Assembly (NCBI RefSeq): GCF_020216025.1
Contig: NZ_JAIWNC010000004.1
Coordinates: 186,001-250,000, forward strand
DNA length: 64,000 nt
From: Jidongwangia harbinensis
GTDB taxonomy: Bacteria; Actinomycetota; Actinomycetes; Mycobacteriales; Micromonosporaceae
Reading direction: 5' to 3'
In this document: positions 56,944-64,000 of the stretch, one piece after another
Layout: every line of letters begins with the position of its first letter
Position numbering within the stretch: position 1 is the first letter of the stretch
The notes under the pieces: generated by a model
The model's input: the letters and a program-made list of their open reading frames with translations, nothing else
Told to the model about the DNA's origin: nothing
The model's database searches: none
Position numbers and translations under genes: made by a program

Positions 56944-58944
56944 TTAGCCGGCGTCCGGTTCGGGCGATTTTGTGCGCCTGCGCGGGGCGGGTGGGGGCGG
57001 CGGGTCGGCTGCGCGCGGTGGATTGATCTCGGCCACCGGCGGCTTCGCGGGCGGGGCACTGACCGTGGAGCGTCGCGCGGGGGCCGGTTGTGCCGGCGGT
57101 TCCACGGGTGCCACGGGTGCGGGCGTCCGGCGTGCCCTCGGCGTTCGCGCGCCTCTGCTGCTGGACGTCTCCGATGCCGCGTCCGTTCCCTGCCTCGCCG
57201 CGCTGCCTGCGCCCGCCGCGCTGCCTGCGCCCGCCGCGCTGCCTGCACCCGCCGCACCGCCTGCGCCCGCCGCACCGCTCGCGCCCGCCGCACCGCCTGC
57301 GCCCGCCGCACCGCCTGCGCCCGCCGCACCGCCTGCGCCCGCCGCACCGCCTGCGCCCGCCGCACTGCCTGCACGCGCCGCACTGCCTGCACCCGCCGCA
57401 CTGCCCGGCTGTGCCGCGTCGCCCGGTCGCGCTGCATTACCTGGCCGTGCCGCGCCCGGCGCCGCCGCTTGGCTCGGCCGAGCTGCGCCGGGGCCTGCCG
57501 CTTCGCTCGGCCGTGCCGCGCCGGGGCCCGCCGCTTCGCTCGGCCGAGCCGCATCGCGTTCACGACTGATGGGCTGATCTGGTCGGTCCGCGGAGCCGGC
57601 TGTCCGCGGCGTGGGGGTGAACTGGTCCGGTCGAGCTGCGGTTGCGCTGGTGTTCCGCGACGGAGAGTTCGGCCGGTCCGGTCCGCTCGCGGTCAAACCT
57701 GCGGCCCGGGTCGACGGCGTGTCCCGGTCGGGTCGGACCGCGGTTGCGCCCGCGGTCCGGGGCGCCGGCCTGGTTTCGTCGGATCGGGCGCCGGTGGTTC
57801 GGGTTGTTGGTGTGGGTTCGTGGGATCGGGCGCTGGTGGTTCGGGTTGTTGGTGTGGGTTCGTGGGATCGGGCGCTGGTGGTTCGGGTTGTTGGTGTGGG
57901 TTCGTCCGGGCGGGCCGCCGCCGTTGCGCCGGCGTTGCCGGAACGCGTGTCGCCCGCCCCCGGGCCGATCTCCTCGGTCGGCTCATCGGCCGCTCCGGCA
58001 CCGTCTCCACCCAGATCGTCCGCGGGCGCCGGATCGCCGCCCCCGCGCCGGACCCGCCCGCCCCGGCGGCGTTCCGCCCGCCGCCCGGCCGCGACCGCCA
58101 GCGCCGACCCGGCCAGGCCGGCCAGCACCCCGTAGGGCGCGATCAGGTAGGCCGACTCCAACTGTCCCATCGCCCGGGTGAGCTGCGGCGCCAGCGTGAG
58201 GAACGCGGCGGCCACCAGCAGCGGGCCGACCGCGCCGGACACCGCGGTGCCGAGTCCGAGTTCGCCGCGCCGGGCGGCCGGCCAGGCGGCCACCGCGCCG
58301 AGCAGCAGCGCCACCAGCAGCGTCAGGAGGGCGCTCGGCCAGTAGATCGTGCCGTACCGCAGATTGCCGTCCAGCTCGGCGAACTGCCAGCTGTTCAGGT
58401 AGGTGGCGGAGGGTCGGCCGGCGAACAGGTCCACCGCGATCGCGGCCGCGGCGAGCAGCCACAACCAGACCGCGGTCGCCACCAGGTTCGCGGCGACCGG
58501 ACGGGACACCACCGCCCAGTACGCCACCACCAGGCCGAGTGCGATGCCGGCCAGGGCGTACCCGGCGGCCATGGCCTGGGGTGTCGCGGCGTCGGCGCGT
58601 ACCGCTGCTCCGCGGGCCGGCAACGCGATCAGCGCGACCGTCAGGAGCGCGCCGATCGCCGCGGCGGCGGCGACGGCGAACCGCCACAATCCGCCCGGCC
58701 GGCCGGTCCGGGTGTCGCGGAGCCGGCCGGCGACGACCGCGCCGATCACCGTCGAACTGGCCGCCGTCCACGTCGCCCAGCTCAGGCTGCCCAGCCAGAC
58801 GCTGTCGTCGGCGCCCGGGATCTCGGGCCACACCACGACGCCCAGGCCGTAGCCGAGGCCGAGCTGGGCCGCACCCGCGCCCGCGGCCACGGCGGCGGCG
58901 GCGCCCAACGACGTGGTCCATTCCTTCCCGGCCATGGCGGGCAC
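56944..58944 (-). CDS. Large membrane protein with disordered repetitive tail
   Basis: 666 residues. GTG 58942-58944 has GGAGGG 5 nt upstream; ATG three codons later is possible. Residues about 10-290 have some seven to eight hydrophobic helices (VAAGAGAAQLGLGYGLGVVV, AAAAIGALLTVALIALPARG, AGYALAGIALGLVVAYWAVV and others). The remaining ~370 residues are disordered, with tandem PTPTTRTTSARSHE units (DNA near 57780-57900), then repeated AGAGGA/AGS units (about 57180-57420), ending in a Pro-rich basic tail. No family recognised. Confidence 0.78.
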   Translation of the reverse strand: MPAMAGKEWTTSLGAAAAVAAGAGAAQLGLGYGLGVVVWPEIPGADDSVWLGSLSWATWTAASSTVIGAVVAGRLRDTRTGRPGGLWRFAVAAAAAIGALLTVALIALPARGAAVRADAATPQAMAAGYALAGIALGLVVAYWAVVSRPVAANLVATAVWLWLLAAAAIAVDLFAGRPSATYLNSWQFAELDGNLRYGTIYWPSALLTLLVALLLGAVAAWPAARRGELGLGTAVSGAVGPLLVAAAFLTLAPQLTRAMGQLESAYLIAPYGVLAGLAGSALAVAAGRRAERRRGGRVRRGGGDPAPADDLGGDGAGAADEPTEEIGPGAGDTRSGNAGATAAARPDEPTPTTRTTSARSHEPTPTTRTTSARSHEPTPTTRTTGARSDETRPAPRTAGATAVRPDRDTPSTRAAGLTASGPDRPNSPSRNTSATAARPDQFTPTPRTAGSADRPDQPISRERDAARPSEAAGPGAARPSEAAGPGAARPSQAAAPGAARPGNAARPGDAAQPGSAAGAGSAARAGSAAGAGGAAGAGGAAGAGGAAGAGGAAGASGAAGAGGAAGAGSAAGAGSAAGAGSAARQGTDAASETSSSRGARTPRARRTPAPVAPVEPPAQPAPARRSTVSAPPAKPPVAEINPPRAADPPPPPAPRRRTKSPEPDAG

Positions 58945-59086
58945 TGTAGCCCTCCCCGACGACACCGGCGAGCCGATGGACGCAGCGTGAGGGGCATGCG
59001 CCCGGACGTGGGCCGCCGGGCGGGGATCCCACGGCTCCGTCAAGATTGGATACGTTGACCGGCGAGCGCGAGCGAGAGGATCGGCG

Positions 59087-60022
59087 ATGTCCGACGAGCA
59101 CGAGCAGCGTCGCGATCCGGCCCGGGGCGGAGCCGAGCCGGACGACACGCGGCAGTTCTCCCCGTTCGACAACGAGCCGCAACCGACCGCGCCGAATCAC
59201 CCGAACGGTGACCCTCAACCGGGCGAGCCGGCCGGGGACGAGACCCGATGGGTACCGCCGGCCGACGATGCGACGGTGGTCACGCCGGTGCCGCCGGCCG
59301 ACGATGCGACGGTGGTCACACCGGTGCCGCCGGCCGACGATGCCACGGTGGCCACGCCGGTGTCGCCGCCGCGCGACGCCACCGCGGTCATGCCGGCGGC
59401 GGATGGCGGGGCGGCCGACCCGGTGTGGGCCGGGCGGGCCGAGGTGCGCCCGCCCGGGCCGGCCCCTCTCGACGACACCGCGGCGGACTGGAGCACGGTG
59501 TCGCCGGCGGAGCCGACCGGGAAGTGGTGGATGCCGATTCTGGTGGGGTTCGTGGCGTTGGTCCTGCTCGGCGCGATCATCTGGGGCTTTTATCTGATCG
59601 CGCAGAACATGGGCGACGACGACCCGGCGTCACCCGCGCCGGCGTCGGCGCCTGCGGTGCCGCTGGTGCCGACCACGACCGAACCCACCACCACGCCGCC
59701 GACGACCACGCCCACCACCACCGAGCCGACCGGACCCACCGAGGTGACCGTGCCGGCGCTGATCGGACTGTCCCGGGCGGAGGCTCAGCAGGCCCTGGAA
59801 CGCCGCGGGCTGTCGTTCCGGGAAATCGTCCGGCCGAGTGACGCGGCGCCCGGCACCGTGATCGACAGCGATCCGACGGAGGGCCAGGAGGTGCCGCCGG
59901 ACACCCTGGTCACGCTGGTGATCGCGGCGGAGCGGACCACGACGGCCACGCCGCCGACCACGACTCCCACCACCACGCCGCCGGGTGGGTCGGACGAGTC
60001 GGACGAGTCCGGCGAGAACTGA
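59087..60022 (+). CDS. PASTA-domain membrane protein
   Basis: 311 residues. The disordered cytoplasmic part contains three tandem PPADDATVVTPV units (about 57-90). A single membrane helix (WWMPILVGFVALVLLGAIIW, about 146-165) and a Thr/Pro linker follow. One PASTA domain (about 222-285: VTVPALIGLSRAEAQQALER, then RPSDAAPGTVIDSDPTEGQE, VPPDTLVTLVIA) and a second Thr/Pro-rich tail end the protein. PASTA domains bind muropeptides or beta-lactams and are mostly attached to Ser/Thr kinases; here no kinase domain is present. ATG 59087 follows GAGGATC. Confidence 0.9.
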   Translation: MSDEHEQRRDPARGGAEPDDTRQFSPFDNEPQPTAPNHPNGDPQPGEPAGDETRWVPPADDATVVTPVPPADDATVVTPVPPADDATVATPVSPPRDATAVMPAADGGAADPVWAGRAEVRPPGPAPLDDTAADWSTVSPAEPTGKWWMPILVGFVALVLLGAIIWGFYLIAQNMGDDDPASPAPASAPAVPLVPTTTEPTTTPPTTTPTTTEPTGPTEVTVPALIGLSRAEAQQALERRGLSFREIVRPSDAAPGTVIDSDPTEGQEVPPDTLVTLVIAAERTTTATPPTTTPTTTPPGGSDESDESGEN

Positions 60023-60031
60023 GCGACGGAC

Positions 60032-60376
60032 TCAGCGGTTGGCGCGGAGCGCCCGCACCTGCATGCCGCCGGTCTTGAGGCCGTGCGGCCGGTTGTTACG
60101 GGTGCGCGGGTCGGGCGCCTTGCCGATCTGGCGAAGGCCGCTGACCTGCACGAAGATGGATCGTCGCTCCACGGCGTCGCCGGTCGAGTTGAGTTCGTAG
60201 CCGTCCAGCCAGATCCAACCCTCGTACGTCGGCCAGTCGTGGACCCGGATGACGCGGAAGAGCATCGGCGCCGTGAACTGGACGCTCGCCGCCTTCGTCA
60301 CGTGAATGACATCACCGGACCGAGGAAGCACGTCATCTCCTGTCCTGGAACTCGTGTCGGCTGAACTTGTGGGCAT
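60032..60376 (-). CDS. Hypothetical protein, 114 residues
   Basis: No recognised family. The core reads DVIHVTKAASVQFTAPMLFR, VIRVHDWPTYEGWIWLDGYE, LNSTGDAVERRSIFVQVSGL: beta-rich, OB- or SH3-like in appearance, with conserved-looking Trp/Tyr residues. A basic tail follows. The start is ATG 60374-60376; the frame also extends upstream to 60439. It is tail-to-tail with the PASTA gene, 9 bp apart. Confidence 0.65.
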   Translation of the reverse strand: MPTSSADTSSRTGDDVLPRSGDVIHVTKAASVQFTAPMLFRVIRVHDWPTYEGWIWLDGYELNSTGDAVERRSIFVQVSGLRQIGKAPDPRTRNNRPHGLKTGGMQVRALRANR

Positions 60377-61142
60377 GGCCGTCGTTGATGCACCAGTCTG
60401 CCCGGCTCGTACACCTTTGTAACCTTCCGATGGTGCCAATCATCGGGAAGGTCTCGGCGAACGTCTTCATGCCGACCCCTTCGCCGGCGCCACTCCAACG
60501 TGGACGCGCGGCGGAACGGCGCCCCCCGCGATGTGGCGTCGCTTTTGGTGTGTTGCGTCAGGTTGGCTCAGTCGCTCAAGAACATTAAGTGACGTGGGCC
60601 ATACGGAAAGGTTGCACCAGTAGCGCCATCGATGCAAGTTGCATGTCAGCCGTCCGTGACTGGTTGATCACCGTCAACGGAAGAACGACGAAGGCGTCGA
60701 TGAAGAAACTGGTCTTTTTGATGATCTGTCGTACGCCGGATCGTTCGGCCTGGTTGGAGGGCGACTGCCCGCTCCGCGGCAGACCGTCCATCGTGGCCGG
60801 TTGCGGGGCGTGGTGCATCTATCGGCAAGATCACCTTTAACTCGCTAAGGGATTATTTAGGACATTCACGGCGTCATACCTTTTCGGTCGAATCTGCACA
60901 ACCGAAAGGTCATCGGTGTTCATCGAATGGCTTTCCGGGTACGCAGCGTATGCGGCCACGAGCCAGACGTAGTTCTGCGGCAAATAGGTGTGGATGACCC
61001 TCGATTGAGCGACACTTCGGCGGAATGGCGTACCGGAGGCACGTCCCTCTTGGCGCGGCCGTCGTTATTGATTCAGGATGATCCATCGTTCCGGTCGCAC
61101 GAGCGGCAGTCGCCGTCGGCCGGGTGGATGACCGAAGGAGCC
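60377..61142. promoter_or_regulatory. Intergenic region upstream of DUF397 gene
   Basis: About 770 bp of lower GC content than its surroundings. It contains an interrupted palindrome CCTTTTCGGT (60879-60888) / ACCGAAAGG (60901-60909), a possible operator or hairpin. Short frames on both strands around 60585-60840 lack a credible ribosome site and codon bias. I support no CDS. Confidence 0.5.
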
Positions 61143-61370
61143 ATGGTGGAAGTCGTGACCAAGGGGTACCGGATCGACCTGAGCAACGCCCAGTGGACCA
61201 AGAGCACGCGCAGCGACCCGGGCCAGGACAACTGCGTCGAGGTGGCGTTCGTCGAGGACGCCATCGCGGTACGGGATTCGGAGCGCCCGGACGGTCCGGT
61301 GCTGATCTTCACGCCGGCGGAATGGGACGCGTTCGTCGGCGGCGCCAAGGACGGCGAGTTCGACCTCTAA
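61143..61370 (+). CDS. DUF397 domain protein
   Basis: 75 residues. ATG 61143 has GAAGGAG 4 nt upstream. The DUF397 pattern is present: LSNAQWTKSTRSDPGQDNCV, EVAFVEDAIAVRDSERPDGP, VLIFTPAEWDAFVGGAKDGE. These small proteins of actinomycetes (BldB/WhiJ-associated) are usually encoded next to an XRE regulator and antagonise it. Here no XRE gene is adjacent in the window, so it appears to be an orphan. Confidence 0.9.
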   Translation: MVEVVTKGYRIDLSNAQWTKSTRSDPGQDNCVEVAFVEDAIAVRDSERPDGPVLIFTPAEWDAFVGGAKDGEFDL

Positions 61371-61526
61371 GGACGCACTCGCGGCCGGTTGCGCGTACGA
61401 ATGTTACGCATTTCGCCCCTTTTTGCCGTCGCCCGCGGGCGATCGCCTCGTTGAAAGCTCTAGGCGCGGACCGGGACCGCGCGGACCGGGCGGGGACGAA
61501 CACTTCAGCGAGGCAAGGCGAGACAG

Positions 61527-61988
61527 ATGACGATTGGTTCCGAAAACCTCAGCAACGGGTCCTCCTCCGCGCAGGACCGGTTCAGTGGGGGCGTGAGCGC
61601 GTACCGGCAGAACCGGCGGGAGGCCATGACTTCCGACAACAGCGACGCGGATCTGATCTCCCGTCGAGACAGCTCGCCGCTGCCCACCCGGTCGCCGGGT
61701 CTGTCGCCGCTGTCCGGCAGCCTCGAGCCGACCGGCCCGCTGGACCGCGCCGCCAAACTGCCATCGCTCGACCTGCAGGGACTCACCGAGCCGGTCTTCT
61801 CGCCGAGCAGCTGGGCGGACACCGGCACGTCCACCTCGATGGCCGACCACCCGCTGCTGCGCGGGCTGCTGCTGGAACTGCCGGCCCGCGGCACCATGCC
61901 GCCGTCGGACTGGCTGGACCGCTGGTTCGAGGCGGCCCGGTCGATCCTGGAGCTGCTCTACGTGCAGGAGGCCAAGCGCAAGAACTGA
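61527..61988 (+). CDS. Hypothetical protein, 153 residues
   Basis: No family recognised. Residues 1-95 are Ser/Pro/Asp-rich and look disordered. The C-terminal ~45 residues form a conserved-looking helical end (HPLLRGLLLELPARGTMPPS, DWLDRWFEAARSILELLYVQ). The start is ATG 61527 (AAGGCGAGA upstream) or ATG 61626, which has GGGAGG 3 nt upstream. It lies 157 bp after the DUF397 gene on the same strand, and its stop is 6 nt from a converging membrane-protein gene. Confidence 0.7.
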   Translation: MTIGSENLSNGSSSAQDRFSGGVSAYRQNRREAMTSDNSDADLISRRDSSPLPTRSPGLSPLSGSLEPTGPLDRAAKLPSLDLQGLTEPVFSPSSWADTGTSTSMADHPLLRGLLLELPARGTMPPSDWLDRWFEAARSILELLYVQEAKRKN

Positions 61989-61994
61989 GGGCGG

Positions 61995-62588
61995 TCAGCC
62001 GGCCTTGCTCAGGCTCCGCGGGGCCCGGGCGAGCGGGGCGACCACCCGCAGGCTCAGCCGGCTGTGCCGCAGCGCGTGCCGGATGCCGATCGCCAGCACG
62101 CCCAGGCCGACCAGCGTGATCGCGATGCCGGCCAGGTCGGCACCGGGCACCGTGACCACCCGTCCGGCGATCGGCAGGCCGACCAGTGCGGCCAGTCCGG
62201 TGATCTGCAGCGGCGCGCCGATCAGCGGGTGCGCGGCGGCCGCGCGCAGGCCGGGCGGTACCGGGGTCAGCGGCGCGGTGGCGAACGCGCCCGCGCCGAG
62301 GCGGACCTGGGTGAGGCGGCGCCGGGTGGCGGTCAGCACGACCAGCGCGGGTACGGCCGGGAGCAGCGCCGCCATCGGTGCGGCCGAGGTGCCGGTGAGC
62401 GCGCCGGCCACGACCGGGACGGCCACGAACACCGCTGCGCCGCCACCGACCAGGTAGGACAGGAGGCCGGCACGCCGGCGCAGCTCGGCGGCTGTCCGGG
62501 CGACCGGCAGGCCGTCCGCCAGCAAGCCGGCGGTGAGCCAGATCGCGGCGAGCGCGCCGATGAGGATGAGGTCTGCAGCGGTGTTCAC
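61995..62588 (-). CDS. Hypothetical integral membrane protein, 197 residues
   Basis: About six hydrophobic helices, for example LILIGALAAIWLTAGLLADG, LLSYLVGGGAAVFVAVPVVA, APMAALLPAVPALVVLTA, IGAPLQITGLAALVGLPIAG and LAGIAITLVGLGVLAIGIRH, with a basic tail. No family recognised. ATG 62586-62588. It is alone between the hypothetical gene and the WecG/TagA locus. Confidence 0.8.
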   Translation of the reverse strand: MNTAADLILIGALAAIWLTAGLLADGLPVARTAAELRRRAGLLSYLVGGGAAVFVAVPVVAGALTGTSAAPMAALLPAVPALVVLTATRRRLTQVRLGAGAFATAPLTPVPPGLRAAAAHPLIGAPLQITGLAALVGLPIAGRVVTVPGADLAGIAITLVGLGVLAIGIRHALRHSRLSLRVVAPLARAPRSLSKAG

Positions 62589-62841
62589 ATTGAACAGCGT
62601 TCACCGATCGCGCAACTCGCAAAACCGGGTTATCACCGGAATCCCGCCCCGTAGGGGTTGGGACGTCACGCACAGTCAGGCAATAGGTGCGGATCGTTTT
62701 CACACCGCCGGGCGAAGGGGACATTCACCCTGTTGCTGTGGTGACGCGCATCCTATTGTCTAGTCACGGACTCGACCTGGGGAGGTCGGCCGGGGTCCCG
62801 GCGACGGGGCCCCGGCGCCAGGTCGAACCGGCGCGATCCGG

Positions 62842-63648
62842 TCAGACCGGAAAGGCATCCAGGGGTACGTGCGCCGGCTCCGCCGGGGTCGCCTTCCACG
62901 CGCCCGACTTCTGCGCCGCCAGTCTGGCCAGATAGGCGGGGTTGAGCAGGACGTACCGCCGCCACAGCCGCTTCGGCTCCAGGCCGAGCCGCCACAGCCA
63001 TTCCAGCGCGTACTTCTGCATCCAGGCCGGCGGGTTCCGCAGCAGGCCGGCGTGATAGTCGAAGGCGGCACCCACCGCCAGCAGCGGCATGTCGAGCAGC
63101 GGGCGCATCGCGTAGGTGAAGATCTCCTGGCGGGGGCAGCCCAGGCCGACCAGCACGATCCGCGCACCGGACGACTTGATCCGTTCGGCGATCTCGGCCG
63201 CCTCGCCGGGCTGCGCGGTGCGGAACTTGGACGCCTCCACGCCGGCCAGCTTCAGCGCCGGGAACATGGTCTCCAGCGCGGGCACCAGTTTGTCCAGCGT
63301 CGGCTGGGTGGAGCCGTACAGGTAGACGGGGAGGCCCTCGGCGGCCGCCGCGCGCAGCACCCGCAGGGTCAGTTCCGGGCCGTAGACGCGATCCGCCAGC
63401 GCCGCCCGGTGCAGCAGGTTGAGCGCGCCGCGTACCGGCTGGCCGTCCGGGGTGACCAGGTCGAACGAGTTGAGCCGGGCGTTGTGTGCCGGGTCCTGGA
63501 CGCCGGTCATCACCCCGTGCACCGCGAGGGCGGTGACCGCGTACGGCCGCCGCTCGCGGGCCGCCGCGAGGATCTGCGCGGTGGCGGCCTCGTAGTCCAC
63601 CGCGTCCACCAGGACGCCGAGGACGTTGCGCTTGCCCTGCGAGATCAT
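62842..63648 (-). CDS. WecG/TagA/CpsF family glycosyltransferase
   Basis: 268 residues of the GT26 family, which transfers N-acetylmannosaminyl-type sugars to undecaprenyl-linked acceptors in teichoic acid or capsule synthesis. Motifs are [96 protein letters not shown] and [23 protein letters not shown] 63646-63648 overlaps the stop of the upstream epimerase gene (ATGA), so both are in one operon. Confidence 0.92.
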   Translation of the reverse strand: MISQGKRNVLGVLVDAVDYEAATAQILAAARERRPYAVTALAVHGVMTGVQDPAHNARLNSFDLVTPDGQPVRGALNLLHRAALADRVYGPELTLRVLRAAAAEGLPVYLYGSTQPTLDKLVPALETMFPALKLAGVEASKFRTAQPGEAAEIAERIKSSGARIVLVGLGCPRQEIFTYAMRPLLDMPLLAVGAAFDYHAGLLRNPPAWMQKYALEWLWRLGLEPKRLWRRYVLLNPAYLARLAAQKSGAWKATPAEPAHVPLDAFPV

Positions 63649-64000
63649 GCCTGCGGTACCCACCGCTCGACGTTGGCCTGGTAGATCTCCCGGAGGATCA
63701 TCGGCACGTCGTAGACCTGCTTCCAGTCGGGGTAGTCGGCCTGGAAGGCGGCGTTCGAGCCGATCCACCACTTGTGGTCGCCGACCCGGTTCTGGTCGAC
63801 GTACTCGGTGATCATCTCTTGGCCGCTGATCTCCTGGGCGATGGCGAACGCCTCCAGGTGTGAGCTGTTCGAGAACCGCCCGCCGCCGAGGTTGTAGACC
63901 GCCGCCGAGCGCGGGTTGCGGAAGAACGCCTCGAACGCGGTCAGCACGTCGTGGCTGTGGATCGAGTCACGCACCATCTTCCCCTGGTACCCGAAGATCT
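63645..64000 (-). CDS. NAD-dependent epimerase/dehydratase, C-terminal part (5' end outside window)
   Basis: At least 117 residues are visible, running off the right edge. [40 protein letters not shown] and [20 protein letters not shown] match the C-terminal half of extended SDR nucleotide-sugar epimerases, in particular the CDP-paratose/CDP-tyvelose epimerase-like group. The Rossmann half lies outside. It is translationally coupled to the WecG/TagA gene, pointing to a cell-surface glycan gene cluster. Confidence 0.85.
   Translation of the reverse strand, partial: IFGYQGKMVRDSIHSHDVLTAFEAFFRNPRSAAVYNLGGGRFSNSSHLEAFAIAQEISGQEMITEYVDQNRVGDHKWWIGSNAAFQADYPDWKQVYDVPMILREIYQANVERWVPQA

Noticed and set aside
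60585-60840. Short opposed frames of about 80 codons upstream of the DUF397 gene
   Set aside because: Both strands are open over the same stretch, with poor codon bias and no recognised family. One might be real, but I cannot support it.

Overview
The window is a chromosomal replication-origin region of a high-GC actinobacterium. The gene order (a HIT-like gene, parB, parA, rsmG, jag, yidC, yidD, rnpA, rpmH, dnaA, oriC, dnaN, a short gnd, recF, dciA, gyrB, gyrA, a DUF3566 gene, tRNA-Ile, DLW-39, tRNA-Ala), the multi-repeat chaplin-like protein and the XRE-less DUF397 gene point to Micromonosporaceae, most likely Actinoplanes or a close relative. The genus is an inference, because no rRNA is present.

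Left part (1-5019). After the 3'-truncated HIT-like gene on the minus strand comes about 4.2 kb in which I can support no gene. It holds a centromere-like field of perfect and near-perfect parS sites, a small DnaA-box cluster interleaved with two of the parS sites, and perfect tandem repeats of 6, 7 and 11 bp. Two further perfect parS sites lie inside parA itself.

Origin core (5020-26946). A minus-strand run (rpmH, rnpA, yidD, yidC, jag, rsmG, parA, parB) handles ribosomal protein L34, RNase P, membrane-protein insertion, rRNA methylation and chromosome segregation. dnaA, dnaN, gnd, recF, dciA, gyrB and gyrA run away from it on the plus strand. The 2-kb dnaA-dnaN interval is oriC. It has DnaA boxes, a 61-bp iteron-like repeat carrying a TTGTCCACA box in each of four copies, a 13-bp tandem repeat, and an AT-rich stretch beside dnaN. 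gyrA is interrupted at its catalytic tyrosine by a 178-residue mini-intein.

Middle (27040-43619). tRNA-Ile, a DLW-39 peptide and tRNA-Ala are followed by an integrase remnant and an atypical small membrane-protein gene, the scar of an old integrated element. Beyond lie accessory genes: a methyltransferase, an LPXTG-type surface protein, GNAT and DHFR-like enzymes, a LysR/EamA divergent pair, an AlkZ-like winged-helix protein, an HTH gene, a sulfotransferase facing an HTH/DUF4180 pair across a perfect palindrome, a PGT-repeat membrane protein, then frnE, sufE, a CBS protein, proS, an SGNH hydrolase and a rhodanese.

Right (43693-64000). A TetR-controlled acyl-CoA catabolic set (biotin carboxylase, HMG-CoA lyase, carboxyltransferase, acyl-CoA dehydrogenase) looks like a leucine/isovalerate pathway. 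It is split by a five-repeat chaplin-like gene, and two nearly identical 13-bp operators mark its two transcription units. Then come a STAND regulator, a MarR/YceI divergent pair, a glutamate-cysteine-ligase-like enzyme, large disordered membrane proteins, a PASTA protein, a DUF397 protein and the start of a cell-surface glycan locus (WecG/TagA transferase and an epimerase that runs off the end).
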